Below, one piece after another: positions 42,973 through 51,284 of a DNA stretch of 64,000 bases. The notes under the pieces are model-generated. The model did not search any database. It saw nothing but the letters and a program-made list of their open reading frames with translations, and was not told the origin of the DNA. The stretch spans positions 310,001 to 374,000 of the forward strand of contig JAJRPJ010000011.1 of assembly GCA_024280835.1 (NCBI GenBank), written 5' to 3'. Each line of letters starts with the position of its first letter. The stretch's first letter is position 1. Origin of the DNA: Candidatus Zixiibacteriota bacterium. GTDB taxonomy: Bacteria; Zixibacteria; MSB-5A5; GN15; JACZUZ01. Made by a program: the position numbers and the translations under genes.

Positions 42973-43458
42973 CTATTTATCTCTATCATCAAATATGTCC
43001 GCGGCTACTGCGCTCGAACTTTCTAGTGAGGGAGCATTTTTCATCGACAAGCGCAAAGCGCTCCACATCTGACGGATTCCATTGTCACCAGGCGCCTCCT
43101 CTCCGAAACGCACTGCATACAAGCGCTCTGGCAGAACTTGGACGAGACCAAATTTTTGATTGGCTAAATCTGAAATTCGGCCAAAGCGTGACAATTCCGC
43201 CACGTCAGTTTCGGTCTTCATCAAAATATCACGGCGCAAGCGATTAACTTCTTCGAGTTGCGCGACTTCATTTATCAGGTCCAAAGCCACGACTCTTTGC
43301 CAGACATACAAACAGGCGGCAACCATAAATAGTGAAAGCACAAACAAAGTCGTCAGCGACCTGCTAGCGACCATCCGCCGAATTGGGCCTGCTTTGCCTT
43401 GAGTAACATTTTGCCGCAAGGCTTTCAGGGCGTTCATCGTATTCTGAGAGCTATTCAT
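42973..43458 (-). CDS. ftsL: FtsL-like cell division protein
   Basis: Small bitopic protein of 161 residues: basic N terminus, one membrane helix (about 34-53, LFVLSLFMVAACLYVWQ), then a heptad-patterned region (VAQLEEVNRLRRDILMKTETDVAEL) and a short Ser/Ala-rich tail. Sequence similarity to known FtsL is low as is normal for this family; the assignment rests on topology and the position between rsmH and ftsI. The start overlaps the rsmH stop by eight bases. Confidence 0.75.
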   Translation of the reverse strand: MNSSQNTMNALKALRQNVTQGKAGPIRRMVASRSLTTLFVLSLFMVAACLYVWQRVVALDLINEVAQLEEVNRLRRDILMKTETDVAELSRFGRISDLANQKFGLVQVLPERLYAVRFGEEAPGDNGIRQMWSALRLSMKNAPSLESSSAVAADIFDDRDK

Positions 43459-44476
43459 TATTCCCCTCAGTGGATGCGCCAGCGGAGTTAGCTAGCTCTA
43501 CACGTTCAGCAATGCGAAATTTCGCCGAGCGAGAACGAGGATTGATTTCGAGCTCTCTTGCGCTGGCTCCAATTGGCTTCTTGACTAATGGCTGTAACTC
43601 TTTTTGAGCGCCACAGACACACATCGGCATCCCTGGCGGACAGACACATTTTCCCGCATAGCGCGCGAAAGTTTGTTTGACTATTCTATCTTCGAGAGAG
43701 TGGTAAGAAATCACTCCAACACGTCCGCCAACCTCCAGAGAGTCAATAACCTGCGGTAATACTTTTTCTAGTTCACCAAGTTCATCATTGACTGCGATTC
43801 TTAGCGCTTGAAAAATCCGAGCTAAGGTGCGTGTCAGATTCGCAGGACCGACTGTAGAGCTGATGATATTGCGTAAGTCACCTGTGGTGACTATAGGCTG
43901 AGTGTCACGCGCCGCGACAATTGCTTTTGAGATTCGACTAGAGCGTTTTTCTTCGCCGTATTTCCAAAAAATAGCTGATAGCTCAGAGACACCAAGAGAG
44001 TTGACCATCTCAGAGGCAGTTGTTGTTTGTTGCTGTCCCATGCGCATATCCAGTGGAGCGTCTCCTTGAAACGAAAAGCCACGCTCCGCCCAGTCGATTT
44101 GAGGTGAGGAAACACCTAAATCTAACAGAGCGCCGCTAATTGTTTCTATCTCAAGCTCCTTGATGACCGATGAAAAGGTCGAAAAAGGAGCGTTTATTAT
44201 TCGCTTAACCTGCGGGTAAGTACTAAGTCGCTTCGTCGCGACAGAAACCGCCAATTCATCGCGGTCCAATCCGTATAGATTTGCTCCCGAAGCTGAGAGC
44301 TTGGCCAAGGCTTCCAAATGCCCTGCGCCACCGACCGTGAGGTCGAAGAACACTCCACCGAGTGTGTCACTAACTGCAATCGAAAGCCATTGTATAACTT
44401 CATCAAGAAGAACGGGCTGATGCGAAAAAGTCTTGTCATCTCGTGTGACATCGCCTTTGTCTTTATCTGTGCACAT
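43451..44476 (-). CDS. rsmH: 16S rRNA (cytosine1402-N4)-methyltransferase RsmH
   Basis: SAM-dependent methyltransferase of 341 residues, formerly MraW: HQPVLLDEVIQWLS, FDLTVGGAGHLEALA, LLDLGVSSPQIDWAERGFSF, PLDMRMGQQ, ALRIAVNDELGELE, GVISYHSLEDRIVKQTF and the CVCGA.. segment near the C terminus. It methylates C1402 in the decoding centre. Gene order mraZ-rsmH-ftsL-ftsI is conserved. Confidence 0.97.
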   Translation of the reverse strand: MCTDKDKGDVTRDDKTFSHQPVLLDEVIQWLSIAVSDTLGGVFFDLTVGGAGHLEALAKLSASGANLYGLDRDELAVSVATKRLSTYPQVKRIINAPFSTFSSVIKELEIETISGALLDLGVSSPQIDWAERGFSFQGDAPLDMRMGQQQTTTASEMVNSLGVSELSAIFWKYGEEKRSSRISKAIVAARDTQPIVTTGDLRNIISSTVGPANLTRTLARIFQALRIAVNDELGELEKVLPQVIDSLEVGGRVGVISYHSLEDRIVKQTFARYAGKCVCPPGMPMCVCGAQKELQPLVKKPIGASARELEINPRSRSAKFRIAERVELANSAGASTEGNNE

Positions 44477-44545
44477 GCTTTTGGACTTGTCTGCAATCTT
44501 GTCTTCACTTTTTCGTCTTGAGCGTTTGTCCCGCCAATTTTACGC

Positions 44546-45013
44546 TCAACTCTCAGAGCCCGAATTGCGACCAAACAGGCGCTCAGATATTTCTTCAAAT
44601 GTTCCAGTCGTTTCGCCGCTGGACATTAACTTTTCATAACGTTCAGGATCCCAGATTTCAATTATTGTATCCACTCCGATAACCATGACCTGATCATTTA
44701 GGCCCGCCTTCTCGATAAGCCTGTCAGGGATTAAGAATCGACCTTGCTTATCTGGAGTAACTTTTGCGCTTTTCGGAAAGACTAAACGGTGAAACAAACG
44801 AGCATCTCGGCCGCCATAATTGAGAGAATTTAGCTTGGTCGTGAGACGCTCCCATTCGTCTGGCGTATAGAGAGTTAAACAGCCATCTAAGCCTGGGGCC
44901 AAGGTCAATTGCAGAGGCGAGCCGTCCTCATCGCGAGGGCGGATTTTTGATGGAAGCGCAATTCTGCCCTTTTCATCAAGATTTACATTGTATTCGCCGT
45001 AAAAACTGTCCAC
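44546..45013 (-). CDS. mraZ: Transcriptional regulator MraZ
   Basis: AbrB-fold DNA-binding protein. I start it at the GTG at 45013 (155 residues, VDSFYGEYNVNLDEKGRIALP), the normal MraZ N terminus and length. The track's TTG at 45160 lies between the -10 and -35 boxes of the promoter at 45138-45167 and cannot be in the mRNA from that promoter. Two repeats are visible: FYGEYNVNLDEKGRIALPSK and the second FPKSAKVTPDKQGRFLIPDRL. MraZ represses the dcw promoter by binding repeats next to it. No strong ribosome site precedes the GTG. Confidence 0.88.
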   Translation of the reverse strand: MDSFYGEYNVNLDEKGRIALPSKIRPRDEDGSPLQLTLAPGLDGCLTLYTPDEWERLTTKLNSLNYGGRDARLFHRLVFPKSAKVTPDKQGRFLIPDRLIEKAGLNDQVMVIGVDTIIEIWDPERYEKLMSSGETTGTFEEISERLFGRNSGSES

Positions 45014-45110
45014 CTTGCAATTGTTCTCGCTTATCGGGGCCAAAATTGAGGGATTTACTGATCTCTTTTTCAGTCTAGTTTCAGGTTTTTCGGGCCAGAT
45101 TGGCGGCAAA

Positions 45111-45130
45111 CTTCCCCACAACCCACCACG
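45111..45130 (-). promoter_or_regulatory. Candidate MraZ-binding repeats
   Basis: Just downstream of the expected start point the minus strand reads CGTGGTGGGTTGTGGGGAAG, with two TGGG units of the kind MraZ recognises. Spacing is shorter than in E. coli, so this is inference from position and motif. Confidence 0.4.
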
Positions 45131-45137
45131 ATTCACC

Positions 45138-45167
45138 ATTATAGGGGTTTCCCCTATCAATAGTCAA
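45138..45167 (-). promoter_or_regulatory. Sigma-70 promoter of the dcw cluster
   Basis: On the minus strand TTGACT, an 18-base spacer and a perfect TATAAT precede mraZ. The spacer holds a palindrome, ATAGGGG-AAA-CCCCTAT, with 7-bp arms that reach into the -10 box, a likely operator or supercoil-sensitive element. Confidence 0.8.
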
Positions 45168-45528
45168 GTGATTCCTCTGCATTAGTCTGAGGATATTTCG
45201 CTTGTAACTCAATTTGTCTCAATGAGTAACGGATGATGAAATTGATAATTTTCGGAACTCCAACAACTACAGCCAAATCGACGTAGAATCACAGACTCCG
45301 ATTAACTACTAGTTGAATCTTTTTTTATCGAATTTGCCCCATACTTAGCGGCCATTTCCAATTCTCAATGCCTGAATTCCAACCTATTGTTGGCTTGAGG
45401 CCATTATTTTACATGAGCTAAATAGCTATATAACAACAACATAGAGCTTCCCTGCTCTCAGTGACCATCTTCGGCGCCTTCGTTGCAACTCATACTTATT
45501 GTCCGAGTTGAAACACGAAAGGGAAACT
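45168..45528. other. Divergent intergenic region between mraZ and the C25 peptidase gene
   Basis: About 360 bases. AT-rich, with a run of seven T near 45320 and TATATA near 45430 on the plus strand that could belong to the peptidase promoter. No gene and no firm -35/-10 pair for the plus strand. Confidence 0.4.
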
Positions 45529-47961
45529 ATGAAGACGCTTGACCAAATCCTGGGCGGGGTAAAGTCAATCACCAATACGGCAAATCCGACCTCATTTCGG
45601 CGCCGTACAACTCTCTCCATCTGCGCAATCCTGTTGTGCGGTCTGAGCTATAGCTCTGCCTTAGCGGAGAGTAAGGCTCTGCGTCTTGGCTTTGATGAGA
45701 CGAAAATATCCGCCGATCCTGCTAATAGCGCCTTTCTGTATTCAGATTATTCACCATTGACTCTGCCATCTGGGCTACGATTGGCTGTTCAGACTGTCAC
45801 TATTCCGATTCAAACAGCAGGTGAGACACCAACAATTACCGTTACCACAGAACGCGGGGATTGGATTGGAGCAATTGCTCCTGAGTCATTCGCACAGGTG
45901 GATATACCAACAGCCGATGACAGACGCTACGATGAAGTCAGACCCGCAATCGCGGAGTTGTTTGAGAATGGATTTTCTGGAGCGTTCCTTGAAGCAATTC
46001 GACCTAGCGCCAATGGAGCAGTTGCTCAATTGACTATTTCGCCGTATGAGATTGATAGCGCTGGTAATGTTTATGCGGTCAAAGGAATTACTCTTTCGGT
46101 TGACGCTGCGACACAGGTGATTATTGGGGAACCGCAGTATGGCGCAGCAAGTAGCAGTCCGTTTTCATCACCATCCGCGAGCCCTCTGCTGGGTTCATCA
46201 GCGACAAGTATGAATTACATCATAGTCACTAACAAAACACTTGAGCCTGAGATGCAGCGTTTGGCTGACTATAAGAACGCCACTGGTGTTTCTACTCACG
46301 TTGAATTGATAGAAGATATTTTGGCGACCTACACAGGTGTTGATGACGCTGAGGCGCTGCGCAATGCTTTGAAAGATTATTTTGAACTGGGTGTGACACA
46401 TGTCATGCTGGCAGGTGACGAGAATGTCGTACCGATTCGGCATACTTATTATTACAATACAAATACTATGCCGTTGGTCGAGAACATGATGGTCACTGAT
46501 TTGTATTTTGCTGATTTGACTGGTGATTGGGACACTGACGGAGATGGTATTTGGGGCGAGCCGACACAAGACAATCCTGATTTAACACCTGAATTGCATA
46601 TTGGCAGATTGCCTATCAGCCGCATTGATCAGGCTAAGAACTATGTCGACAAACTGATTGTTTATGAAACAAATCCAGGGTTTGGTGACGCCACCTATTT
46701 GGGCAAGACAGTTATTTATTCGTCAGATCAGATGCGTGATTTCTCCAATGGCGGACAGCATGCGATTATCGCCAATGCTATACCTGACTACTATTATGTG
46801 GACACATCATCAACAATCGAGTTTCCATCTGGAAGTTCAACTACACCAAACAACGAAAGCGCTGCCAATACAATCACTACACTTGATCAAGGTTACGGTG
46901 TCATCAATATCATTGCGCATGGTCGGCACGATGGATTTAGTGTACGCACTACGGGATACAATGCGTGGCCAAAATCGTATTTGCTAAGCGAGGGCGCCAA
47001 TGGCACACATGGGTCGCTAGATCAATTGGCGCCCAATGGCAAAATTGGACTCTATGTGGCGCTCTCTTGCGATTTGGGTGGCTTTGATATGGATGCGCCG
47101 CCATTTGTCGCCACTTCTCCGTCGTTTGTCGAAAGTGTTGTCTCGACTGAACTCTCGGGGGCTGTAGGTATGGTTGGGTATTCGCGTTGGGGTTGGGTAT
47201 ATTCGAGTTATCGTTTGCATGAATCGTTTTGGGGGCATTTGTATGGCGACGCCGAAGGTGATGTTGTTGTGGCGATGAATATGGCGGCGGCTGATTTTCC
47301 TTACTATCGCGATTTGATTTATGGACAGAATTATTATGGCGACCCGACCGTTCAGATTCATCTGGATATTCCACAAGAGGTGGCGCTAACTGTCTCAGCA
47401 GGAGATTGGGCGCAGAATACAATAGAGGTTAGTGTTTCCTCAAAAGGTTCGGCTTCACGCGGCGCGGCTATCGCTGGCGCTAAGGTAATTCTTTCTGCTG
47501 ATGGAGTTGTTTTGGCGGAGTCTGTGACTGACGCAGCAGGTAATGCTAATTTCGTCTACGAGTTTCTCCTCGGAGTTGATTATCTCGTCGCGACACATCC
47601 AACTGGAGCTCTTGTGCAACTCACTCAGTTCACGCCGAGCATTGTCACGGGTGTTGATGATGACGAGCAGAGCGTATTGCCGCAAGCATTTTCATTGCAA
47701 CAAAATTATCCAAATCCATTCCACCCCAGCACAACTATCGAATGGGATTTGCCACGTAGTTCAGATGTCAGTTATCGTGTAATAGATATTCTCGGACGCA
47801 CAGTCACACAAGCAAACCTCGGCCGTCTACCTGCTGGCCGTCACTCACTAAACTGGGAAGCCCAGAACATCAACGGCGCTGCTTTGGCCAGCGGTGTCTA
47901 TTTCTTCCAGCTAGTGACAGAGGAGAATATTGCCTCAAGGAAGATGACTTTGTTGAAGTGA
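45529..47961 (+). CDS. Secreted gingipain-type cysteine peptidase (C25) with T9SS-like C-terminal sorting domain
   Basis: Started at the ATG at 45529, after AAAGGGAAA, giving 810 residues; the track TTG lies ten codons earlier. A signal peptide is seen (RRRTTLSICAILLCGLSYSSALA). After a propeptide-like N-terminal part comes the C25 domain, beginning MNYIIVTNKTLEPEMQRLADY, with HVMLAGDENVVPIR, catalytic His464 (INIIAHG) and Cys514 (VALSCDLGGFD). Then an Ig-like domain and a C-terminal sorting/FlgD-like domain (QQNYPNPFHPSTTIEWDLP, ending FFQLVTEENIASRKMTLLK). It should be exported and anchored or released by a type IX-like secretion system. Confidence 0.88.
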   Translation: MKTLDQILGGVKSITNTANPTSFRRRTTLSICAILLCGLSYSSALAESKALRLGFDETKISADPANSAFLYSDYSPLTLPSGLRLAVQTVTIPIQTAGETPTITVTTERGDWIGAIAPESFAQVDIPTADDRRYDEVRPAIAELFENGFSGAFLEAIRPSANGAVAQLTISPYEIDSAGNVYAVKGITLSVDAATQVIIGEPQYGAASSSPFSSPSASPLLGSSATSMNYIIVTNKTLEPEMQRLADYKNATGVSTHVELIEDILATYTGVDDAEALRNALKDYFELGVTHVMLAGDENVVPIRHTYYYNTNTMPLVENMMVTDLYFADLTGDWDTDGDGIWGEPTQDNPDLTPELHIGRLPISRIDQAKNYVDKLIVYETNPGFGDATYLGKTVIYSSDQMRDFSNGGQHAIIANAIPDYYYVDTSSTIEFPSGSSTTPNNESAANTITTLDQGYGVINIIAHGRHDGFSVRTTGYNAWPKSYLLSEGANGTHGSLDQLAPNGKIGLYVALSCDLGGFDMDAPPFVATSPSFVESVVSTELSGAVGMVGYSRWGWVYSSYRLHESFWGHLYGDAEGDVVVAMNMAAADFPYYRDLIYGQNYYGDPTVQIHLDIPQEVALTVSAGDWAQNTIEVSVSSKGSASRGAAIAGAKVILSADGVVLAESVTDAAGNANFVYEFLLGVDYLVATHPTGALVQLTQFTPSIVTGVDDDEQSVLPQAFSLQQNYPNPFHPSTTIEWDLPRSSDVSYRVIDILGRTVTQANLGRLPAGRHSLNWEAQNINGAALASGVYFFQLVTEENIASRKMTLLK

Positions 47962-48003
47962 TCTGCCGAAACCGCGGTGGTTTTGATTCGCGTTTTCTGT
48001 ATT

Positions 48004-49029
48004 CTACCGAACAGTATCCCGTTCATTTCCGAGTTGGCAAAGTTCTGTGTTTAACCACTTGAGCGTTTTTCGTGACTTGTAGCCAACAGGAAAATCAGGG
48101 TTAATCGAAAGAAAACCGATCTGCTCACCGTACTGGTTAACAATTCTTGGAGGCTTAGTTCCAGTCGGATTACACGGGCACGATTCTGAATTAACATCAC
48201 CAAACATACTTTCAGGGTTCCATATTGATTTCTCAGCCCGCCTTCCAAATGTGCCATAAGAATTGAATATCGCATCAATATCAAATTCTGGACATGATAC
48301 GCAACCCAAGTCAATGTCCCCATGCTCACCGCCAATCAATCTCACTTCGTCAGGTAGCTCTTGAAATCCTTCAGCAATGATTCCATCCAGTATAAGTTTT
48401 TCGGAAATCTCGCGAATCGCATCAGCTAGAACCTTTGACGTTGAAGTAATAAAATCTCCTGATGTAGTTGAATTTGCTCTCCATATTACTTCTGGCTCTT
48501 TATTCAACTCAATCCGAACAACTCTGGCATCAAGTTTGACATTTGACTGCGTCAGTGTCATGCCTGGTATATGTCGGGTTGTAGTGGTACTGGATCCTGC
48601 TTCAGTAGTAGACACTGAAAAGAGATTACCCCATCTCTGAATTGTACTGCTTGAAACTCCAGTGCTTTGAGTCTTCGAGACTGTCTTACCAGGTGTAGAA
48701 AAATAATCAACCCAAAAATCACTAACCGCGACAATGACCAAAGCCTCGATATTTCTAGACACAAGAGTCTCTGAGATTTCACTCTGAGTATAACTCTTCA
48801 GCGGCGGTAGGACATCAATTGCCCTATATACTTTGACATTCGCATTGCTAAGTTTCTGCATACAAAGATTCTCGATTTTCGACTTCATTTCCAGATTATC
48901 ATAAGGAGCTGAAACGACAATTGAGTGAAACGTTGGTCTCATCTGCGGACTCTGCTTGACAGATACAACTGATGTTTTGGTGCAGGACACGCACAACACA
49001 GTCAGAACGAATAACACAACATTCTTCAT
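48004..49029 (-). CDS. Putative lipoprotein of unknown function
   Basis: The 341 residues start with a signal peptide ending in a Cys (VVLFVLTVLCVSC), so lipid attachment is likely though the lipobox is not ideal. The mature part begins with a beta-alpha pattern (HSIVVSAPYDNLEMKSKIENLCMQKLSNANVKVYRAIDVLPP) like proteins that build surface complexes, then a Ser/Thr-rich segment. The C-terminal third contains two Cys pairs (CVSCPEFD and ESCPCNP). I do not recognise a named family. Confidence 0.55.
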   Translation of the reverse strand: MKNVVLFVLTVLCVSCTKTSVVSVKQSPQMRPTFHSIVVSAPYDNLEMKSKIENLCMQKLSNANVKVYRAIDVLPPLKSYTQSEISETLVSRNIEALVIVAVSDFWVDYFSTPGKTVSKTQSTGVSSSTIQRWGNLFSVSTTEAGSSTTTTRHIPGMTLTQSNVKLDARVVRIELNKEPEVIWRANSTTSGDFITSTSKVLADAIREISEKLILDGIIAEGFQELPDEVRLIGGEHGDIDLGCVSCPEFDIDAIFNSYGTFGRRAEKSIWNPESMFGDVNSESCPCNPTGTKPPRIVNQYGEQIGFLSINPDFPVGYKSRKTLKWLNTELCQLGNERDTVR

Positions 49030-49151
49030 TTAATATTCCTCTCGACACATCATCTTGTACGTCATTGAAACTTCTATTTCATTCTATCAATTCTAGTCGT
49101 GGTATACATGAATTCCTTCTAACAACTTTTACAGCATCCAGCCGTACAAAC

Positions 49152-50600
49152 CTATTTCGCCACCCCTGGCGTTACCATCTTCTTCAAGTCCAAGACTTTC
49201 TTGACTTCGGCGGGGGTCATTAGGCCCATTGAGACTATTACTTCTGGGATTGGTTGGCCTGTGGCTAGGGATCGTTTGAAGACTTCGGCGGCTTTGCTGT
49301 AGCCGATGATTGGGTTGAGGACTGTCACTAAGGAACTGGTGGTCATCGCATAACGCAAACACACCTCTTTGTTAGCAACTACTCCCGCTACACACTTTTC
49401 GTTGAACGTCTTCAGGCAGTTGGTCATGATGGTGAACGACTGCGGCAAGTTCCAAGCGATGAGCGGCATCATGACATTCAACTCCATCTGCCCCGCCTGC
49501 GCGGCCCAGAGAATGGCTTGATCATTTCCGAGAATTTGGAAGCAAATCATATTTGTCATCTCAGCAATCACTGGGTTAACTTTGCCAGGCATGATCGACG
49601 ACCCTGGTTGGACTGTCGGCAATTTGATTTCAGCTAGTCCGACATTGGGCCCCGAAGAAAGCAAACGCAGGTCATTGGAGATACGCGAAATATCCTGCGC
49701 AAGATTTCTCAGAGCGCCAGAGACTGCGACAAACGGAGCCAGTGATTGCATGCGCTCGAAATAATCCTTGGCGGGTTTGATTCCAAGTTTGGTTTGTTTT
49801 TGTAATTGAGCGGCGACTGCTTTGCGGTATTTGGGATGACTGTTGATACCTGTGCCCACAGCTGTTCCGCCAAGACCAATTTCTTGCAGTTCAGGCAAAG
49901 TGGCTTTGACTCCCGCAATCAGTTTTTCGACAGCGGTGGCATAGGCGCCCCATTCCTGACCGAGTGTTACAGGAGTGGCGTCTTGCCAATGTGTGCGTCC
50001 TGATTTGAAAATCTTATCGAAAGCCTTGGCTTTTTTGCGGAATGATTTGGCTAGCGCGGTACCTTCGGCAATTAGCTCTTGGGCAAGTGATAGAGTTGCC
50101 AAGCGGATGCAAGTTGGGATGACATCATTGGTGGACTGGCCGAAGTTGACATGGTCATTGGGATGGACTTGGGTGTAGGTTCCGCGTTTGCGGACACCGA
50201 GCAATTCATTGGCGCGATTAGCCAGAACTTCGTTGAGGTTCATATGGTGGCTAGTTCCAGCCCCTGCCTGATAAACATCGACAACAAACGAATCGGTAAA
50301 TTTTCCAGTCAACGCTTCATCTGCGGCTCGCACAATTGCCTTGGACTGTTTCTTGCCGATGGTCTTTAGGTTGCCATTGACAATGGCAGTGGCTTTTTTC
50401 AGCTGTAAGCCAGCCCAGACAAAACGCTCATGCGGTTTCTGCCCCGAGATTTGGAAGTTCTCCACGGCGCGCGCTGTTTGAGCTCCATAGTAGGCGCTCG
50501 ATGGGATTTTCATTTCGCCCATTGAATCGGACTCGATGCGGTAGGATGTCTGTTTTGTAGCTTGCTTGGCTCTCGTTTTTGTCATCTTCTTTTTCGCCAT
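49152..50600 (-). CDS. aspA: Aspartate ammonia-lyase (aspartase/fumarase superfamily)
   Basis: The 482 residues are a class II fumarase/aspartase fold with the signature GSSIMPGKVNPV. GAGTSHHMNLNEVLANRA and VHPNDHVNFGQSTND favour aspartase (fumarases usually have GSGT-Q-x-N-M), while GGTAVGTGINSHPKY is fumarase-like. It would convert aspartate to fumarate and ammonia; a fumarase or other superfamily reaction cannot be excluded. The N terminus has a 15-residue Lys/Thr-rich extension (MAKKKMTKTRAKQATK). Confidence 0.8.
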   Translation of the reverse strand: MAKKKMTKTRAKQATKQTSYRIESDSMGEMKIPSSAYYGAQTARAVENFQISGQKPHERFVWAGLQLKKATAIVNGNLKTIGKKQSKAIVRAADEALTGKFTDSFVVDVYQAGAGTSHHMNLNEVLANRANELLGVRKRGTYTQVHPNDHVNFGQSTNDVIPTCIRLATLSLAQELIAEGTALAKSFRKKAKAFDKIFKSGRTHWQDATPVTLGQEWGAYATAVEKLIAGVKATLPELQEIGLGGTAVGTGINSHPKYRKAVAAQLQKQTKLGIKPAKDYFERMQSLAPFVAVSGALRNLAQDISRISNDLRLLSSGPNVGLAEIKLPTVQPGSSIMPGKVNPVIAEMTNMICFQILGNDQAILWAAQAGQMELNVMMPLIAWNLPQSFTIMTNCLKTFNEKCVAGVVANKEVCLRYAMTTSSLVTVLNPIIGYSKAAEVFKRSLATGQPIPEVIVSMGLMTPAEVKKVLDLKKMVTPGVAK

Positions 50601-50907
50601 GATTTGTGCCCCATTAATGCATGATTCGATTTATCAGAATTCACTGATCTTCCAGCCTCGCCTCCGCGGCCTGTGTTCATTTATGATAGAGATTATCGAC
50701 GTCTCTGTCCACTAAGTGATATTGGTTATTTTTGGATACGCCGCCGCCTAATGGTTCACAGTGAAACTTTAGAAGAGAAGTGTTTCTATTGTTGGCTCCA
50801 ATGTGCGCTTCAGCCTGTCAAGAGAGTCCTTACAGCATCCGATATACTATAGAACAGGTACGAATTGTCAAAATTTAAACATTTCTAATTTATAGAGGAG
50901 AGTCAAC
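50601..50907. other. Divergent intergenic region between aspA and the truncated haemoglobin gene
   Basis: About 300 bases. A TATACT at about 50847 could be a -10 box for the haemoglobin gene but has no good -35 partner. I see no clear NsrR, FNR or HcpR-type palindrome. A strong ribosome site, GAGGAGAG, precedes the gene. Confidence 0.35.
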
Positions 50908-51279
50908 ATGGCAAACGAAACATTGTTTGACAAAATCGGTGGTGAAACGGCAGTTAATGCGGCAGTGGATATTTTCTATCGCAGGGTTTTGGGCGATGAC
51001 ACATTGGCTGCATATTTTGACGGTGTCGATATGGATGCCCAACATGCCAAGCAGAAGTCATTTTTGACAATGGCTTTTGGTGGACCGAACAACTACACAG
51101 GCAAGGACTTGCGCGAAGCGCACAAGGGAATGGTCGCTCGTGGTATGAACGGGTCGCATTTTGCTTCTGTTGCTGGACATTTGCAAGCTACACTTGAGGA
51201 ATTGAATGTCCCTGAGGACTTGATCGGCGAAGTTATGGCTATCGCTGGCTCGACCAAAAAAGATGTCTTGAACGTCTAG
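50908..51279 (+). CDS. glbN: Group I truncated haemoglobin
   Basis: The 123 residues match trHbN: LFDKIGGETAVNAAVDIFYRRVL with the distal B10 Tyr24, Gln49 at E11, FLTMAFGGPNNYTG, and proximal His72 in LREAHKGM. B10 Tyr plus E11 Gln is the ligand-stabilising pair of haemoglobins with nitric oxide dioxygenase activity. The next gene, five bases away, encodes a 2Fe-2S/FAD/NAD reductase, a plausible electron donor. Ribosome site GAGGAGAG. Confidence 0.93.
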   Translation: MANETLFDKIGGETAVNAAVDIFYRRVLGDDTLAAYFDGVDMDAQHAKQKSFLTMAFGGPNNYTGKDLREAHKGMVARGMNGSHFASVAGHLQATLEELNVPEDLIGEVMAIAGSTKKDVLNV

Positions 51280-51284
51280 CCCCT

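Noticed and set aside
47970-47986. AAACC-GCGGT-GGTTT stem after the C25 peptidase gene as a terminator
   Set aside because: Only a 5-bp weak stem and four T; not convincing.
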